Assembly: GCA_019417465.1 (NCBI GenBank)
Contig: DXVF01000002.1
Coordinates: 1-64,000, forward strand
Direction: 5' to 3'
DNA from: Clostridiales bacterium
GTDB lineage: Bacteria > Bacillota > Clostridia > TANB77 > CAG-508
DNA: 64,000 bases
The notes under the pieces are model-generated. The model saw only the letters and a program-made list of their open reading frames with translations, was not told where the DNA came from and ran no database searches. A program made the position numbers and the translations under genes. Numbering within the stretch: the stretch's first letter is position 1; the number at the start of each line of letters is the position of its first letter. Shown here piece by piece: positions 35,376-45,018 of the stretch.

Positions 35376-36697
35376 TTATGTGCCTTTCCTTTTTTGTTAG
35401 TTTAATATTAATACTCTTTATAAAAAATAAATCTATTCCTAATAAAAATATTAGTAAATTTCTATATGTAAAATATGAATGATAATATGAATGATTATTC
35501 ATTAATAATAGCCATATAATTGGACTGATTGCAACAATTAAAAATGGAATTGCATTTATTATATCTTTTTTAGTTAATATTATTTTTCTCTTATATATAA
35601 CAATTAGATTTGGCAATATCATACTCCAAATCCCCCCTATTCCTAAATATTTTATATTTGTACAAAATAACCATTTAAAGTTATATGCTATAGTATCTAA
35701 ATGAGAAATGCTGGCTCCATTATATTGAACAGAATTTATTCTAAAAATTGTTTGATATATTGCTATCTTCCATGTATCTTTTTGATATATTATATCTGTT
35801 ATAGTCCATTTTAGCATCCACATTAAAATATATCCTATCCCCCATAACAAACATGCTCTTACTAGAAACTTCATTTTTTCTTTAAAGCTTTCTTCATCTA
35901 GTAATAGAAGCATTGTTATTGTTCCCATGAATAATGTTATAATTGGAGTAGTTAAAAAGTCAAAATAGCATGTTAAAATTCCGTACTATCATGAACATAT
36001 TCATAATTTTTTTTATATTTATTTCTTTTTGAAGAAGTAAAATAATATTAAATATAATAGCAATTATAAAACAAAATGCACCTTGCAAATTAATTCCCAT
36101 TATAGTTATATCTACTCCTAAAAGAGCAATTAAATATATAATTAAAATCTTAATATTAAATCTTTTATATAATAAAATCAACATAACTATTGTAGCTAAT
36201 ATTATAATAAAATTAAATATATATCTTATACCCTCTATATTAAAAAATAACAATAATGGTCTTATTATAGTTAAGTACCCATGCCAATATCTTGTATATT
36301 CATATGAATCTATATCATTTTCTTTAAGTATTTCTTCTAGCTCTGACTCCCCATATTCTCCATCATAATTTGTAGCTACATCTAAAGCTTGCAAAGAATC
36401 TGGATATATATTTGTTGTTATTCCAGGTAAATAATTTCTTCTAGCTACTAGACTTGAATAAAATGGTGTAGTATTATCAATTGAATATGCAATGTTAATC
36501 ATTAATTCTTCTGTAAAATTGTCAGCATACTTATACCCTATTTCTCTTTTCCATGTTTCGCTTTTAAACATTTCGCATGATTCTAAAACATTACTTTTTA
36601 TTAATGTACTTGGAAATATACATGATATAATAAGAGTAGCTATTAATATTACAACTGTTATAATAAATGTAATTATATATGATTTTATTTCTTTCAT
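35356..36697 (-). CDS. GT-C family membrane glycosyltransferase (+1 shift at CGG)
   Basis: About 446 residues when read with a +1 shift at CGG 35983-35981. Ten or so hydrophobic helices. The first loop holds NIAYSIDNTTPFYSSLVAR. After the shift the sequence reads MIVGILTCYFDFLTTPIITL, the conserved G-x-L-T-x-Y-F-D-F-L-T-x-P block of this family of surface-glycan membrane proteins. Without the shift the protein ends nine codons later and the rest has no start signal. The first gene of a three-gene overlapping operon. Start ATG 36697. Confidence 0.82.
35981..35983 (-). other. CGG +1 frameshift site 6 (GT-C glycosyltransferase)
   Basis: The codons ATA GTA CGG AAT become ATA GTA GGA ATT after skipping the C, creating the family's G-I-L-T-C-Y-F-D-F-L-T. 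CGG is codon 239. Confidence 0.87.
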
Positions 36698-36847
36698 GTT
36701 CCCCTCTTATGTTACAATATGATAAATTTGTTTAAATTCTATCATACTTGTAACTTATGGGTCAACTAATAAATTAATTTTATTCTATACAAAAAACTTT
36801 CTATTATAAATATATAAAAAAAATAGAAGTCAACACTTTCATTGAAG

Positions 36848-36918
36848 TGAACCCAAATTGTCAAACAAATTTGTCTAACAATTTGGGTTCAGTACAATTT
36901 TATGTTCACTTCTTTTTT
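36848..36918. terminator. Compound palindrome, probable bidirectional terminator
   Basis: GAACCCAAATTGT pairs with ACAATTTGGGTTC (13 bp). The overlapping GAAGTGAAC pairs with GTTCACTTC, followed by TTTTTTT. The two stems share GAAC and so exclude each other. It lies downstream of the 36938 gene and upstream of the GT-C operon. Confidence 0.65.
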
Positions 36919-36937
36919 TAATATATTTCACTATATT

Positions 36938-37876
36938 TTACATTTCTTGTTCATCTTGTAATCTTTTTATATTTCTTTTTCTATTTAATTCTTGTTTTCT
37001 TGCTTTTAAAACATTAAAATCTACAGAATTTAATCTGCCATTTGATTTTGTTAATATAGAATTTATAGCACTAGCTTCGTCGGCTTTTAATGAAAACATT
37101 GTTTTTCTTACTATTTCTTGTAATCGTGTAAATTTCATATAGTTATCAAGGTTATCAAATTTATTAAGAGCTCTTTTACCAGTTTCAGAAATATACTCTA
37201 ATGAATCTTTTGATAAAAATTTAAATCCATTAGTGAATTTTTTTACTTCTTCAAAAAATTGTTCTTCTTCTATAGTCATTCCTGTAGCTTCTTTTGATTT
37301 TTTATCTACTGACTTTACTGTAAAATCATTACTTACTTTTTTTACTTGTATACCTTCTTCTAGCGGTTTATCTTCACTACTTAATGATATATCTTCCTCT
37401 CCTGCTCTTTGCCTTTTTAATTCTTCTGACTTTTGCTCTATAAATTTATTACCAGCCCTTTCTGCTATGCTAGCTAAACTTTGTGGAACTAATCTTTTCA
37501 ATTTTAATGAGAACTTTCCAGATTTCATTTTTTCTACAATCGTTTCTAATGTAAGATTATATTTACTTTGAATATCATTTATATAATTCTCTAAATCTTT
37601 TAATATAACTTCCTCTCCTAATCTTGAAACACTTTCACTAATTCTTTTCCTTATAGGAGGTGTACATGGTGAAAATAAACTAATGAATTCTGATGTTTTC
37701 ATATATTCGATAATATCTAATTTTCTTAGCTCTCCATATTCTTTAACCATTTTTTCATATTGACTTTTTATCTTCTCATCTATTTGCACCATTGGTTTTC
37801 CTAACTCTATAAAAAAATTATTACTATTTGCAGACCTCCTTTCTTCTTTACTTTGTTTAGGAACTCTTACTTTCAT
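36938..37876 (-). CDS. Hypothetical cytoplasmic protein
   Basis: 312 residues, mostly helical and charged, with no membrane segment. It opens MKVRVPKQSKEERRSANSNN, has a middle acidic low-complexity stretch around residues 165-200, and a basic C-terminus (ARKQELNRKRNIKRLQDEQ). Not recognised. Start ATG 37876; it is divergent from the Mg2+ ATPase gene with about 190 bp between. Confidence 0.6.
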   Translation of the reverse strand: MKVRVPKQSKEERRSANSNNFFIELGKPMVQIDEKIKSQYEKMVKEYGELRKLDIIEYMKTSEFISLFSPCTPPIRKRISESVSRLGEEVILKDLENYINDIQSKYNLTLETIVEKMKSGKFSLKLKRLVPQSLASIAERAGNKFIEQKSEELKRQRAGEEDISLSSEDKPLEEGIQVKKVSNDFTVKSVDKKSKEATGMTIEEEQFFEEVKKFTNGFKFLSKDSLEYISETGKRALNKFDNLDNYMKFTRLQEIVRKTMFSLKADEASAINSILTKSNGRLNSVDFNVLKARKQELNRKRNIKRLQDEQEM

Positions 37877-38031
37877 ATAACAATACCATCCTTTTAATTA
37901 TAATATTTTAATATGGTATATATTGTAACATATTTATATTTTTATGTAAAGTGTTTTTGTACATCTCTAAATTATTATAATAATTTTACAAGATATTTTG
38001 CAAAATTTGTTTCACTTTTCTTTAATAGTGG

Positions 38032-38037
38032 TATAAT
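38032..38037 (+). promoter_or_regulatory. Extended -10 promoter of the Mg2+ ATPase gene
   Basis: TATAAT preceded by TGG forms an extended -10; the -35 is weak. The leader to the TTG start is only about 25 nt, so no M-box riboswitch fits between them. Confidence 0.6.
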
Positions 38038-38068
38038 CTTATATAGAAAATATGGAGGTGTTTTAATT

Positions 38069-40678
38069 TTGTCAAACTCAAAAGATGAAGTAAATATTTT
38101 CAAATTATATTCTCAAGATTGTTTGTTATCAAGAGAAGAATTTATAAAGAAGAATAATATTAATGAACTTGGTTTAACTACAGAAGAAGCAACAAATAGG
38201 ATTAATCATTTTGGCTTAAATGTAATTAAACAAGCTAAACCAAAAAAATGGTATAATTATTTTTTGGGAAGTTTATTTACTCCTTTTAATGCCATATTAT
38301 TAGGAATAACTATACTTTTATGTTATACCGACATTCACCTTCCAGAGATTCCAAATTACACAAACATAATAGTAATACTTGTGTTAGTAACTACTAGTAC
38401 TTTATTGGACTTTGTTGAGGAGTATCGTTCTAATAAAGCTGCTAATAAATTAAAAGAACTTGTAGCCACAACTTGTACTGTACTACGAGATGGCAAAGAA
38501 CAAGAAATTTTAATAAAAGATATTACAGTTGGAGATGTTGTTATTCTCTCTGCTGGTAGTATGGTTCCTGCAGACTTAAGGCTTATTGATGTAAATGATT
38601 TATATGTAGGTCAATCTTCTTTAACTGGTGAATCTGATGCAGTAAAGAAGGTAGTTGAAATTACAACTACTTCAGAAGATTTAGATAGTATTGCTGATAT
38701 GAATAATCTTTGCTTTATGGGAACCAATGTTATCTCTGGAAGCGCAAAAGGAATAGTTATAAAAATTGCTGATTCAACTTATTTTGGAAAAATTGCTCAT
38801 ACTATAACATCTGGTAAACCAAAAACTGCTTTTCAAAAAGGTATTGAAAGTATTAGTAAATTATTAATTAGGTTCATGCTTATAATAATTCCTATTGTAT
38901 TTATTTTAAACTTTACAAAACATAATATTGTTATTGCATTTACTTTTGCAGTTGCAATTTCTATTGCTATTACACCTTTACTTTTGCCTGTTATTCTTTC
39001 TTCGTGTCTTTCAAAGGGTGCAATTAAAATGTCTAAAAAGAAGACCATTATAAAAAAATTAGATGCTGTTCAGAACTTTGGTGCAATGAATATTTTATGC
39101 ACAGACAAAACAGGTACCCTTACAGAAGATAAAATCGTTCTTGAAAAATACTTAGATGTAAAAGGTGTTGAAGACTTACGTGTATTAAAATATGCATATT
39201 TAAATTCAAGCTTTCAAATAGGTTTAAAAGGTAATATCGATGAGGCTATTATTAATCGTGGATTGGAACATAACATGAATGAATTAACTTCTGATTATAT
39301 AAAAATAGATGAAATTCCATTTGATTTTTCAAGAAGACGTTTATCTGTTATAGTTCAAAATCCTGATAATAAAAGAGAAATTATTACTAAAGGTGCTGTA
39401 GAAGAAATACTTAACATTTGTAGTCTAGTAGATTATAAAGGTGAAGTATCTTCCCTAACTAATGAAATCAAAAAGAGCATTCAAACAATTAGTAAGAATT
39501 TAAATAAAGATGGACTCCGTGTTATTGCGGTATGTAAAAAATCGAGCACGGATGAAAATAAAAAATTTGAAGTTCAAGATGAAAATAATATGACTCTTAT
39601 GGGATTTATCGGTTTCTTAGATCCCCCTAAAGAAAGTGCAAAGGAAGCTGTAAAGAGAATGCACAATGTTGGAATTAGAGTTATGGTTCTTACAGGCGAT
39701 AATGCAGACGTTACAAAATGTATTTGTGATAAAGTTGGTATAAAATCTAAAAATATTATTTTAGGTAGTGAGCTTGAAAAGCTTACAGACTCTGCATTAT
39801 TAAGAATCTTAAGAAAAAATAATATTTTTGCTAAGCTTTCACCTATACAAAAAGCAAGAATTGTAAGACTACTTAAATCTGCTGGTAATGTTGTTGGTTA
39901 TATAGGTGATGGAATAAATGATAGCCCTTCACTTACCAATTCTGATGTTGGTATATCAGTTGATACAGCTGTTGACATTGCAAAAGAATCTGCTGATATT
40001 ATTTTACTAGAAAAAGACTTAAATGTTTTGCTTGATGGTGTTACTGAAGGTAGAAAAACTTTTGTAAATCTAATGAAATATATAAAAATGGCAACGAGTT
40101 TTAATTTTGGTGAGGTCTTATCTGTTATTATAGCAAGTGTTGCTCTTCCATTTTTGCCAGAAACTCCTATTCAACTATTAGTAGAAGGTCTTTTGTATGA
40201 CTTTGGACAAATGACTCTTCCTCTTGATAATGTTGATACTGAAGCAATTAAAAAGCCAAAAAAATTTAGTGTAAAGAGTTTAAAAAGATTTATGCTTTTT
40301 ATGGGACCTATTAGTTCAATCTTTGACCTAATTGTATTTGCTCTATTATGGTTTGTTTTCCAAGTAAGAGAAGTTACTCTTTTTCAAACTATATGGTTTT
40401 CTTATAGTATATTTTCTAACTTAATTGGAATGCATATTATTAGAACAGCTAAAATACCATTTTTTCAAAGTAATGCTAATAAAATAGTATACTTATCCTC
40501 TTTATTACTTATAGTTGTTGGATTTTTAATTCCATTTACTAATATTGGAACATTGCTTGGATTAGTTGCAATTCCTTTAGAATATATTTTATTAATTTTT
40601 ATAGTAACATTTTTATATTGTATTTTAGCATCAATTGCTAAAAAAATATATATTAGAAAATATGATGAATGGATTTAA
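38069..40678 (+). CDS. mgtA: Magnesium-transporting P-type ATPase
   Basis: About 869 residues from TTG 38069, 10 bases after GGAGG; an open frame continues upstream without a start signal. The phosphorylation motif is DKTGTLTEDK. TGES is present in SSLTGESDA, and GDGINDSPSL is the hinge. The C-terminal membrane block ETPIQLLVEGLLYDFGQMTL with PLDNVDTE matches MgtA/MgtB (P3B) importers rather than Ca2+ or H+ pumps. It imports Mg2+ at the cost of ATP. Three CGG trinucleotides occur in the gene, all out of phase. Confidence 0.92.
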   Translation: MSNSKDEVNIFKLYSQDCLLSREEFIKKNNINELGLTTEEATNRINHFGLNVIKQAKPKKWYNYFLGSLFTPFNAILLGITILLCYTDIHLPEIPNYTNIIVILVLVTTSTLLDFVEEYRSNKAANKLKELVATTCTVLRDGKEQEILIKDITVGDVVILSAGSMVPADLRLIDVNDLYVGQSSLTGESDAVKKVVEITTTSEDLDSIADMNNLCFMGTNVISGSAKGIVIKIADSTYFGKIAHTITSGKPKTAFQKGIESISKLLIRFMLIIIPIVFILNFTKHNIVIAFTFAVAISIAITPLLLPVILSSCLSKGAIKMSKKKTIIKKLDAVQNFGAMNILCTDKTGTLTEDKIVLEKYLDVKGVEDLRVLKYAYLNSSFQIGLKGNIDEAIINRGLEHNMNELTSDYIKIDEIPFDFSRRRLSVIVQNPDNKREIITKGAVEEILNICSLVDYKGEVSSLTNEIKKSIQTISKNLNKDGLRVIAVCKKSSTDENKKFEVQDENNMTLMGFIGFLDPPKESAKEAVKRMHNVGIRVMVLTGDNADVTKCICDKVGIKSKNIILGSELEKLTDSALLRILRKNNIFAKLSPIQKARIVRLLKSAGNVVGYIGDGINDSPSLTNSDVGISVDTAVDIAKESADIILLEKDLNVLLDGVTEGRKTFVNLMKYIKMATSFNFGEVLSVIIASVALPFLPETPIQLLVEGLLYDFGQMTLPLDNVDTEAIKKPKKFSVKSLKRFMLFMGPISSIFDLIVFALLWFVFQVREVTLFQTIWFSYSIFSNLIGMHIIRTAKIPFFQSNANKIVYLSSLLLIVVGFLIPFTNIGTLLGLVAIPLEYILLIFIVTFLYCILASIAKKIYIRKYDEWI

Positions 40679-40726
40679 AGAACATATTGTGTACAATTAC
40701 TTTCCTATTATTATAAAAATAAAGAA

Positions 40727-40765
40727 CATGAAAACTAATTAAGCTAGTAATTAGTTTTTATGTTT
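40727..40765. terminator. Terminator between mgtA and queH-gnat
   Basis: AAAACTAATTA (40731-40741) pairs with TAATTAGTTTT (40748-40758), followed by T-rich DNA on the plus strand. It could serve both convergent genes. Confidence 0.75.
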
Positions 40766-40798
40766 TTTATTTTATAATATCTACGTAGACACTGTGGA

Positions 40799-41803
40799 TT
40801 AGTGCAAATTTTTTGAATAATATATCATATCGGTACAAATCAAATCTCCATCTTTTATTTCTTCATCATAGCTATCTATAAAATAATTTTTTATTGTCTT
40901 TTCATACTTATCAAATCCTTGTTTAACATAGAATGGAATATTATTTTCTGTTGTTCCAACAACCATCTTATCATATTTCTGTTTATAATTACCGCATAGA
41001 TGTTTTAATAATCTTTTTGCATAGCCTTTATTTCTGTATTCTTTTTTTGTAACTAAGTTTTTTAATTCTAATGTTTTATGGGAAATAGGCAAAATTACTG
41101 CCAAAGAAATAATTTCATCATTTAATTTTAATCCATACACATCAGAATCGTTCAAATACTTCATAATGCTAGATTTTGATGGATCTGCTTCCAAAAGTAA
41201 GTCCATATAATCTTCTTTATTTTCTATTCTTTTTACCTGCAAATCCGTTGGTATGTCTTGCCTTTCTTGATTGTGGCAATAATATCTTTCTTCCTCTGAA
41301 AAAATACAACCACAATATTTTTGCATATATAAACCAATCTCCCTTGCTTTTGCTTGTCCTTCTCTAAATCCTATTCTAAAATCCCTATATACAAATTCTA
41401 AACCATATTTATCTGCAATCTCTTGCATCATTTCTTTTAGTATTTCATGTCGTTGATATGGACTTACAAAAAGAGTTGTGGTTATTGCATCATATCCATT
41501 TTCTTTTGCATACTTTGCTGTTCGCTCTAGTCTTACCTTATAACAATAATTCATGCATCTATTATTTAAATCATTAATTGCATTTTTGCAAAATGAATCT
41601 AAGCCATATTCTTCTTCAAATATAGCTTTTACATTTATACTTTCACTATAATCTTTTAATGTATCTCTTCTCAATTTATATTCTGTATATGGATGAATAT
41701 TGGGGTTATACCAATATAGTGTTGGCTCTATTCCTTCTTTCCTTAAGTGTTCTATGCAATATACACTACATGGTGCACAACAAGTATGCATTAACAATTT
41801 CAT
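40799..41803 (-). CDS. queH: Epoxyqueuosine reductase QueH fused to a GNAT domain
   Basis: About 334 residues from ATG 41803 (GGTGAG upstream). Residues 1-190 are QueH (DUF208): HTCCAPCSVY, WYNPNIHPYTEY, FVSPYQRHE and a YCGCIFSEEERYY cysteine cluster. This enzyme makes queuosine in tRNA from epoxyqueuosine. Residues about 200-334 are a GNAT acetyltransferase domain with KKEYRNKGYAKRLLKHL and NNIPFYVKQGFDKYE. The join is in one frame without any break. The GNAT substrate is unknown; it might act on a tRNA or nucleoside. The gene follows the glycosyltransferase gene directly. Confidence 0.88.
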   Translation of the reverse strand: MKLLMHTCCAPCSVYCIEHLRKEGIEPTLYWYNPNIHPYTEYKLRRDTLKDYSESINVKAIFEEEYGLDSFCKNAINDLNNRCMNYCYKVRLERTAKYAKENGYDAITTTLFVSPYQRHEILKEMMQEIADKYGLEFVYRDFRIGFREGQAKAREIGLYMQKYCGCIFSEEERYYCHNQERQDIPTDLQVKRIENKEDYMDLLLEADPSKSSIMKYLNDSDVYGLKLNDEIISLAVILPISHKTLELKNLVTKKEYRNKGYAKRLLKHLCGNYKQKYDKMVVGTTENNIPFYVKQGFDKYEKTIKNYFIDSYDEEIKDGDLICTDMIYYSKNLH

Positions 41804-41808
41804 GAAAC

Positions 41809-42750
41809 TCACCTTCTATTTTTATTTTCCATTTGATAATAGTTTATTAAATTTAGTTCATCTCTCTGTTTTTGATGTTTAACTACTGTGTCTAATATTA
41901 CTCCACATTGTGCTACAATAACTGACAATATTACAAGTCCTGTTGCAAGTACCGCTGATGGTAATTTAGTAATGTAATCAGTTTTTATAAACTCCACTAT
42001 AACTGGACTACCTATTATTAAGCCTAGAATAAATAATATTAGAGCAATTGTAACAAAAAATTTAAATGGTTTATAATCTTTAAACATTTTTATTATTGTA
42101 TTTAATACTCTTATTCCATCTTTAATAGTACTTAATTTCGATTCACTTCCATTTGGTCTATCTTTATAATCGATAGGTATTTCTTTTATGATCATTCTCC
42201 TATCTAATGCATATAATGTCATTTCTGTTTCTATTTCGAAATTTTTACTCATAACAGGCATATTTTTAACAAACATTTTGTTAAAACATCTATATCCTGT
42301 CATTATATCTTTTAAATTTGTATTAAACATTACATTTATTGCATCTTTTACTACACTGTTTCCAATTTTGTGAAAATTTCTTTTATTTTGTTTTTTATAT
42401 GAACCATTTGATATTCTATCACCACAGCACATATCTACTATTCCATTTCTTACTGGTTCGATTAGTTCATGTACTTTTTCTGCAGGATATGTATCATCAC
42501 CATCTACAATAACATAAATATCTGCATCTATTTCTCTAAACATTCTTCTTACAACATTACCCTTGCCTTGATTATATTCATTTCTCACAATGGCTCCATT
42601 TTCTTTTGCTATTTCACAAGTTTTATCTTTCGAATTATTATTATAAACATAAATCTTAGCATCTGGTAATTCTTTTCTAAAATCTTTTATTACTTTTTCT
42701 ATTGTTAATTCTTCATTATAACAAGGTATTAGTACTGCTATATTTTCCAT
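41809..42750 (-). CDS. GT2 glycosyltransferase with C-terminal membrane helices
   Basis: 313 residues. The GT-A domain has IPCYNEELTIEKVI, YNNNSKDKT and VDGDDTYPAE (DxD-like), close to dolichyl/undecaprenyl-phosphate sugar synthases. Two transmembrane helices lie near residues 225-285. It probably loads a sugar on undecaprenyl phosphate for the GT-C enzymes. Start ATG 42750; ruvB precedes it by 9 bp. Confidence 0.88.
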   Translation of the reverse strand: MENIAVLIPCYNEELTIEKVIKDFRKELPDAKIYVYNNNSKDKTCEIAKENGAIVRNEYNQGKGNVVRRMFREIDADIYVIVDGDDTYPAEKVHELIEPVRNGIVDMCCGDRISNGSYKKQNKRNFHKIGNSVVKDAINVMFNTNLKDIMTGYRCFNKMFVKNMPVMSKNFEIETEMTLYALDRRMIIKEIPIDYKDRPNGSESKLSTIKDGIRVLNTIIKMFKDYKPFKFFVTIALILFILGLIIGSPVIVEFIKTDYITKLPSAVLATGLVILSVIVAQCGVILDTVVKHQKQRDELNLINYYQMENKNRR

Positions 42751-42759
42751 AAAAATCCT

Positions 42760-43764
42760 CTATCCTTCAAATTCTATTCCTAAATGCTTATATGCCGCTG
42801 GAAGTGCTATTCTTCCTCTTACAGTTCTAGATATATACCCAATTTGAATTAAGTATGGTTCATATACATCTTCTATAGTAGATACTTCTTCTCCTATAGT
42901 TGTTGCTAAAGTATCTATTCCAACTGGTCTTCCTTGATATTTTATTATCATTGTTTCTAGTATTTTTCTATCTATATCATCTAATCCCATTTCATCTATT
43001 TCTAATTGATTTAAGGCAACTTTTGTTAGCTTTAAAGTTATATTTCCATCACCTAAAACTGCTGCATAATCTCTTACTCTTTTTAATAATCTATTTGCTA
43101 TTCTTGGGGTTCCCCTTGAACGTCTCGCAATCTCTTCTGCGGACTCATTATCTATATCTACTTTTAATATATTTGCAGAACGTTTTATAATAGTTGCTAA
43201 ATCCTCTATACTATATAATTCCAATCTATTTACTATTCCAAATCTATCTCTTAGTGGTGTAGACAAAGAACCTACCTTAGTAGTTGCACCAATTAGTGTA
43301 AACTTTGGTAAATCTAATCTAATTGACCTTGCAGTTGGGCCTTTACCTATAATTATATCTAGAGTAAAATCTTCTAAAGCTGGGTATAGTATTTCCTCTA
43401 TACTTTTATCTAATCTATGTATTTCATCTATAAATAAAACATCAAATTCTGATAAATTGGTAAGAAGTGCTGCTAAATCTCCTGCTTTCTCTATTGCTGG
43501 TCCTGATGTTATTTTAATATTTGAATTCATTTCATTGGAAATAATACCTGCTAAAGTTGTTTTACCAAGACCAGGAGGTCCATATAATAAGACATGATCA
43601 AGAGGCTCCCCTCTTTTTTTGGCAGCCTCAATATATATTTTCATATTTTCTTTTACTTTAGATTGACCTATATAATCATTTAACCTTTTAGGTCTTAATG
43701 AGTTTTCTAATCTTTCTTCAGTATTTCCTTCTAATTCAGGACTAATTATTCTTTCTTCATTCAT
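42760..43764 (-). CDS. ruvB: Holliday junction helicase RuvB
   Basis: About 334 residues. SLRPKRLNDYIGQ, Walker A GPPGLGKTT, Walker B FIDEIHRL, sensor GATTKVGSL and RSRGTPRIANRLLKR are all RuvB signatures. The C-terminal winged helix has GRPVGIDTLA. It is the motor of branch migration with RuvA, which is not next to it. Start ATG 43764 behind AGGTG; it lies between tagO-like and GT2 genes. Confidence 0.97.
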   Translation of the reverse strand: MNEERIISPELEGNTEERLENSLRPKRLNDYIGQSKVKENMKIYIEAAKKRGEPLDHVLLYGPPGLGKTTLAGIISNEMNSNIKITSGPAIEKAGDLAALLTNLSEFDVLFIDEIHRLDKSIEEILYPALEDFTLDIIIGKGPTARSIRLDLPKFTLIGATTKVGSLSTPLRDRFGIVNRLELYSIEDLATIIKRSANILKVDIDNESAEEIARRSRGTPRIANRLLKRVRDYAAVLGDGNITLKLTKVALNQLEIDEMGLDDIDRKILETMIIKYQGRPVGIDTLATTIGEEVSTIEDVYEPYLIQIGYISRTVRGRIALPAAYKHLGIEFEG

Positions 43765-43777
43765 GTTTATCACCTAC

Positions 43778-44851
43778 TCATTTCACCATTTTCTTTAAAT
43801 CTTTATATCCTATTGCAAATATAGCAATAACCATCAAAGCAAAAGATATTGCTTTCCAAATTCCACTTTCTAGTAAAATAATTGCAAACATTCCTAAAGT
43901 TGCACTAATTGCATATAGAATTAAAACAGCTTGTTTTTGTGTATATCCTCTTTTCATTAATTTGTGATGTAAGTGACCTGTATCTGGAGAAAATATTGCT
44001 TTTAGTGATTTTCCTTTTATAACTCTTCTAACAATAGCAAATAATGTATCACATATAGGTAAGGCTAGTACAATTAGAGGTGCAACTAAAACAATAGCTG
44101 TATATGTTTTAGCTATTCCTAAAATTGAAATAATTGCTAAACAAAAACCTAAAAATTGTGCTCCAGTATCTCCTATGAATGTTTTTGCAGGATTAAAATT
44201 ATATGGTAAAAATCCTACAATAGCACCAGCTAGTGCTGTAGTTAGTACAATAGCAATAACTGGTGAATAATTTAGTGAAAAAATAATCACTAAAGATAAG
44301 CATGATATTAATGTTATGCCTGAAGATAATCCATCTAAGCCATCAATTAAGTTAATAGCATTAGTAATTCCAACAATCCATCCAATTGTTAATATGTATA
44401 CAAATATTTCATTAGATTTTAATATATTATCTATAAATTCGATATTTGTTTCATCTATTCTTATACCAAAAGAAACAACAATGGAAGCTGCAATTATTTG
44501 TCCTATTAATTTTACAATGGCTGGCAATCCTTTTACATCATCTATATAGCAAAATATTCCTAAAACTATAATTCCTAGAAGAAAACCTATTAATTTTAAA
44601 TAATATTGCTCTTGACCTTGCAGTATTATCTTTTTTTCTATAGTCATTGCTATTACTAAATATACAGAAGAAACTAAAAATCCAGCAATTACAGCAAGTC
44701 CTCCAAGTCTTGGTATTGGTGTATCATTAATCCTTCTTTTTTCTGGCATATCTATTGCTCCTACTTTTTTTGCAAGTCTTATTGTATAAGGTGTAATTAC
44801 AAATGCTGTAATAAATGCTAAAAGAAATGCTATTGCTATATCTCCCCACAT
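43778..44851 (-). CDS. tagO: Undecaprenyl-phosphate sugar-1-phosphate transferase (TagO/WecA-like)
   Basis: About 357 residues with some eleven transmembrane helices; start ATG 44851 with GAGG upstream. YIDDVKGLPA, NAINLIDGLDGLSSG, FIGDTGAQFLGF and GHLHHKLMKRG are the catalytic Asp and His loops of the family. It transfers GlcNAc-1-phosphate or a similar unit to undecaprenyl phosphate, priming wall polysaccharide or teichoic acid. Stop codon TGA. It heads the path that the Rml and glycosyltransferase genes supply. Confidence 0.92.
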   Translation of the reverse strand: MWGDIAIAFLLAFITAFVITPYTIRLAKKVGAIDMPEKRRINDTPIPRLGGLAVIAGFLVSSVYLVIAMTIEKKIILQGQEQYYLKLIGFLLGIIVLGIFCYIDDVKGLPAIVKLIGQIIAASIVVSFGIRIDETNIEFIDNILKSNEIFVYILTIGWIVGITNAINLIDGLDGLSSGITLISCLSLVIIFSLNYSPVIAIVLTTALAGAIVGFLPYNFNPAKTFIGDTGAQFLGFCLAIISILGIAKTYTAIVLVAPLIVLALPICDTLFAIVRRVIKGKSLKAIFSPDTGHLHHKLMKRGYTQKQAVLILYAISATLGMFAIILLESGIWKAISFALMVIAIFAIGYKDLKKMVK

Positions 44852-45018
44852 AGTTTTCAACCTCACTTATTAATCTTAAATATCTATTTTTTATGTATAA
44901 TATATTGTGAACTTTTTCCTTCATATATTCTTCTTATATTGAACATTATTGATGCCTTTTCAATTCTATGAAACTTCCCTCACTTAAGAGTTATTTTTGC
45001 TTTGTACTTATAGATTAA

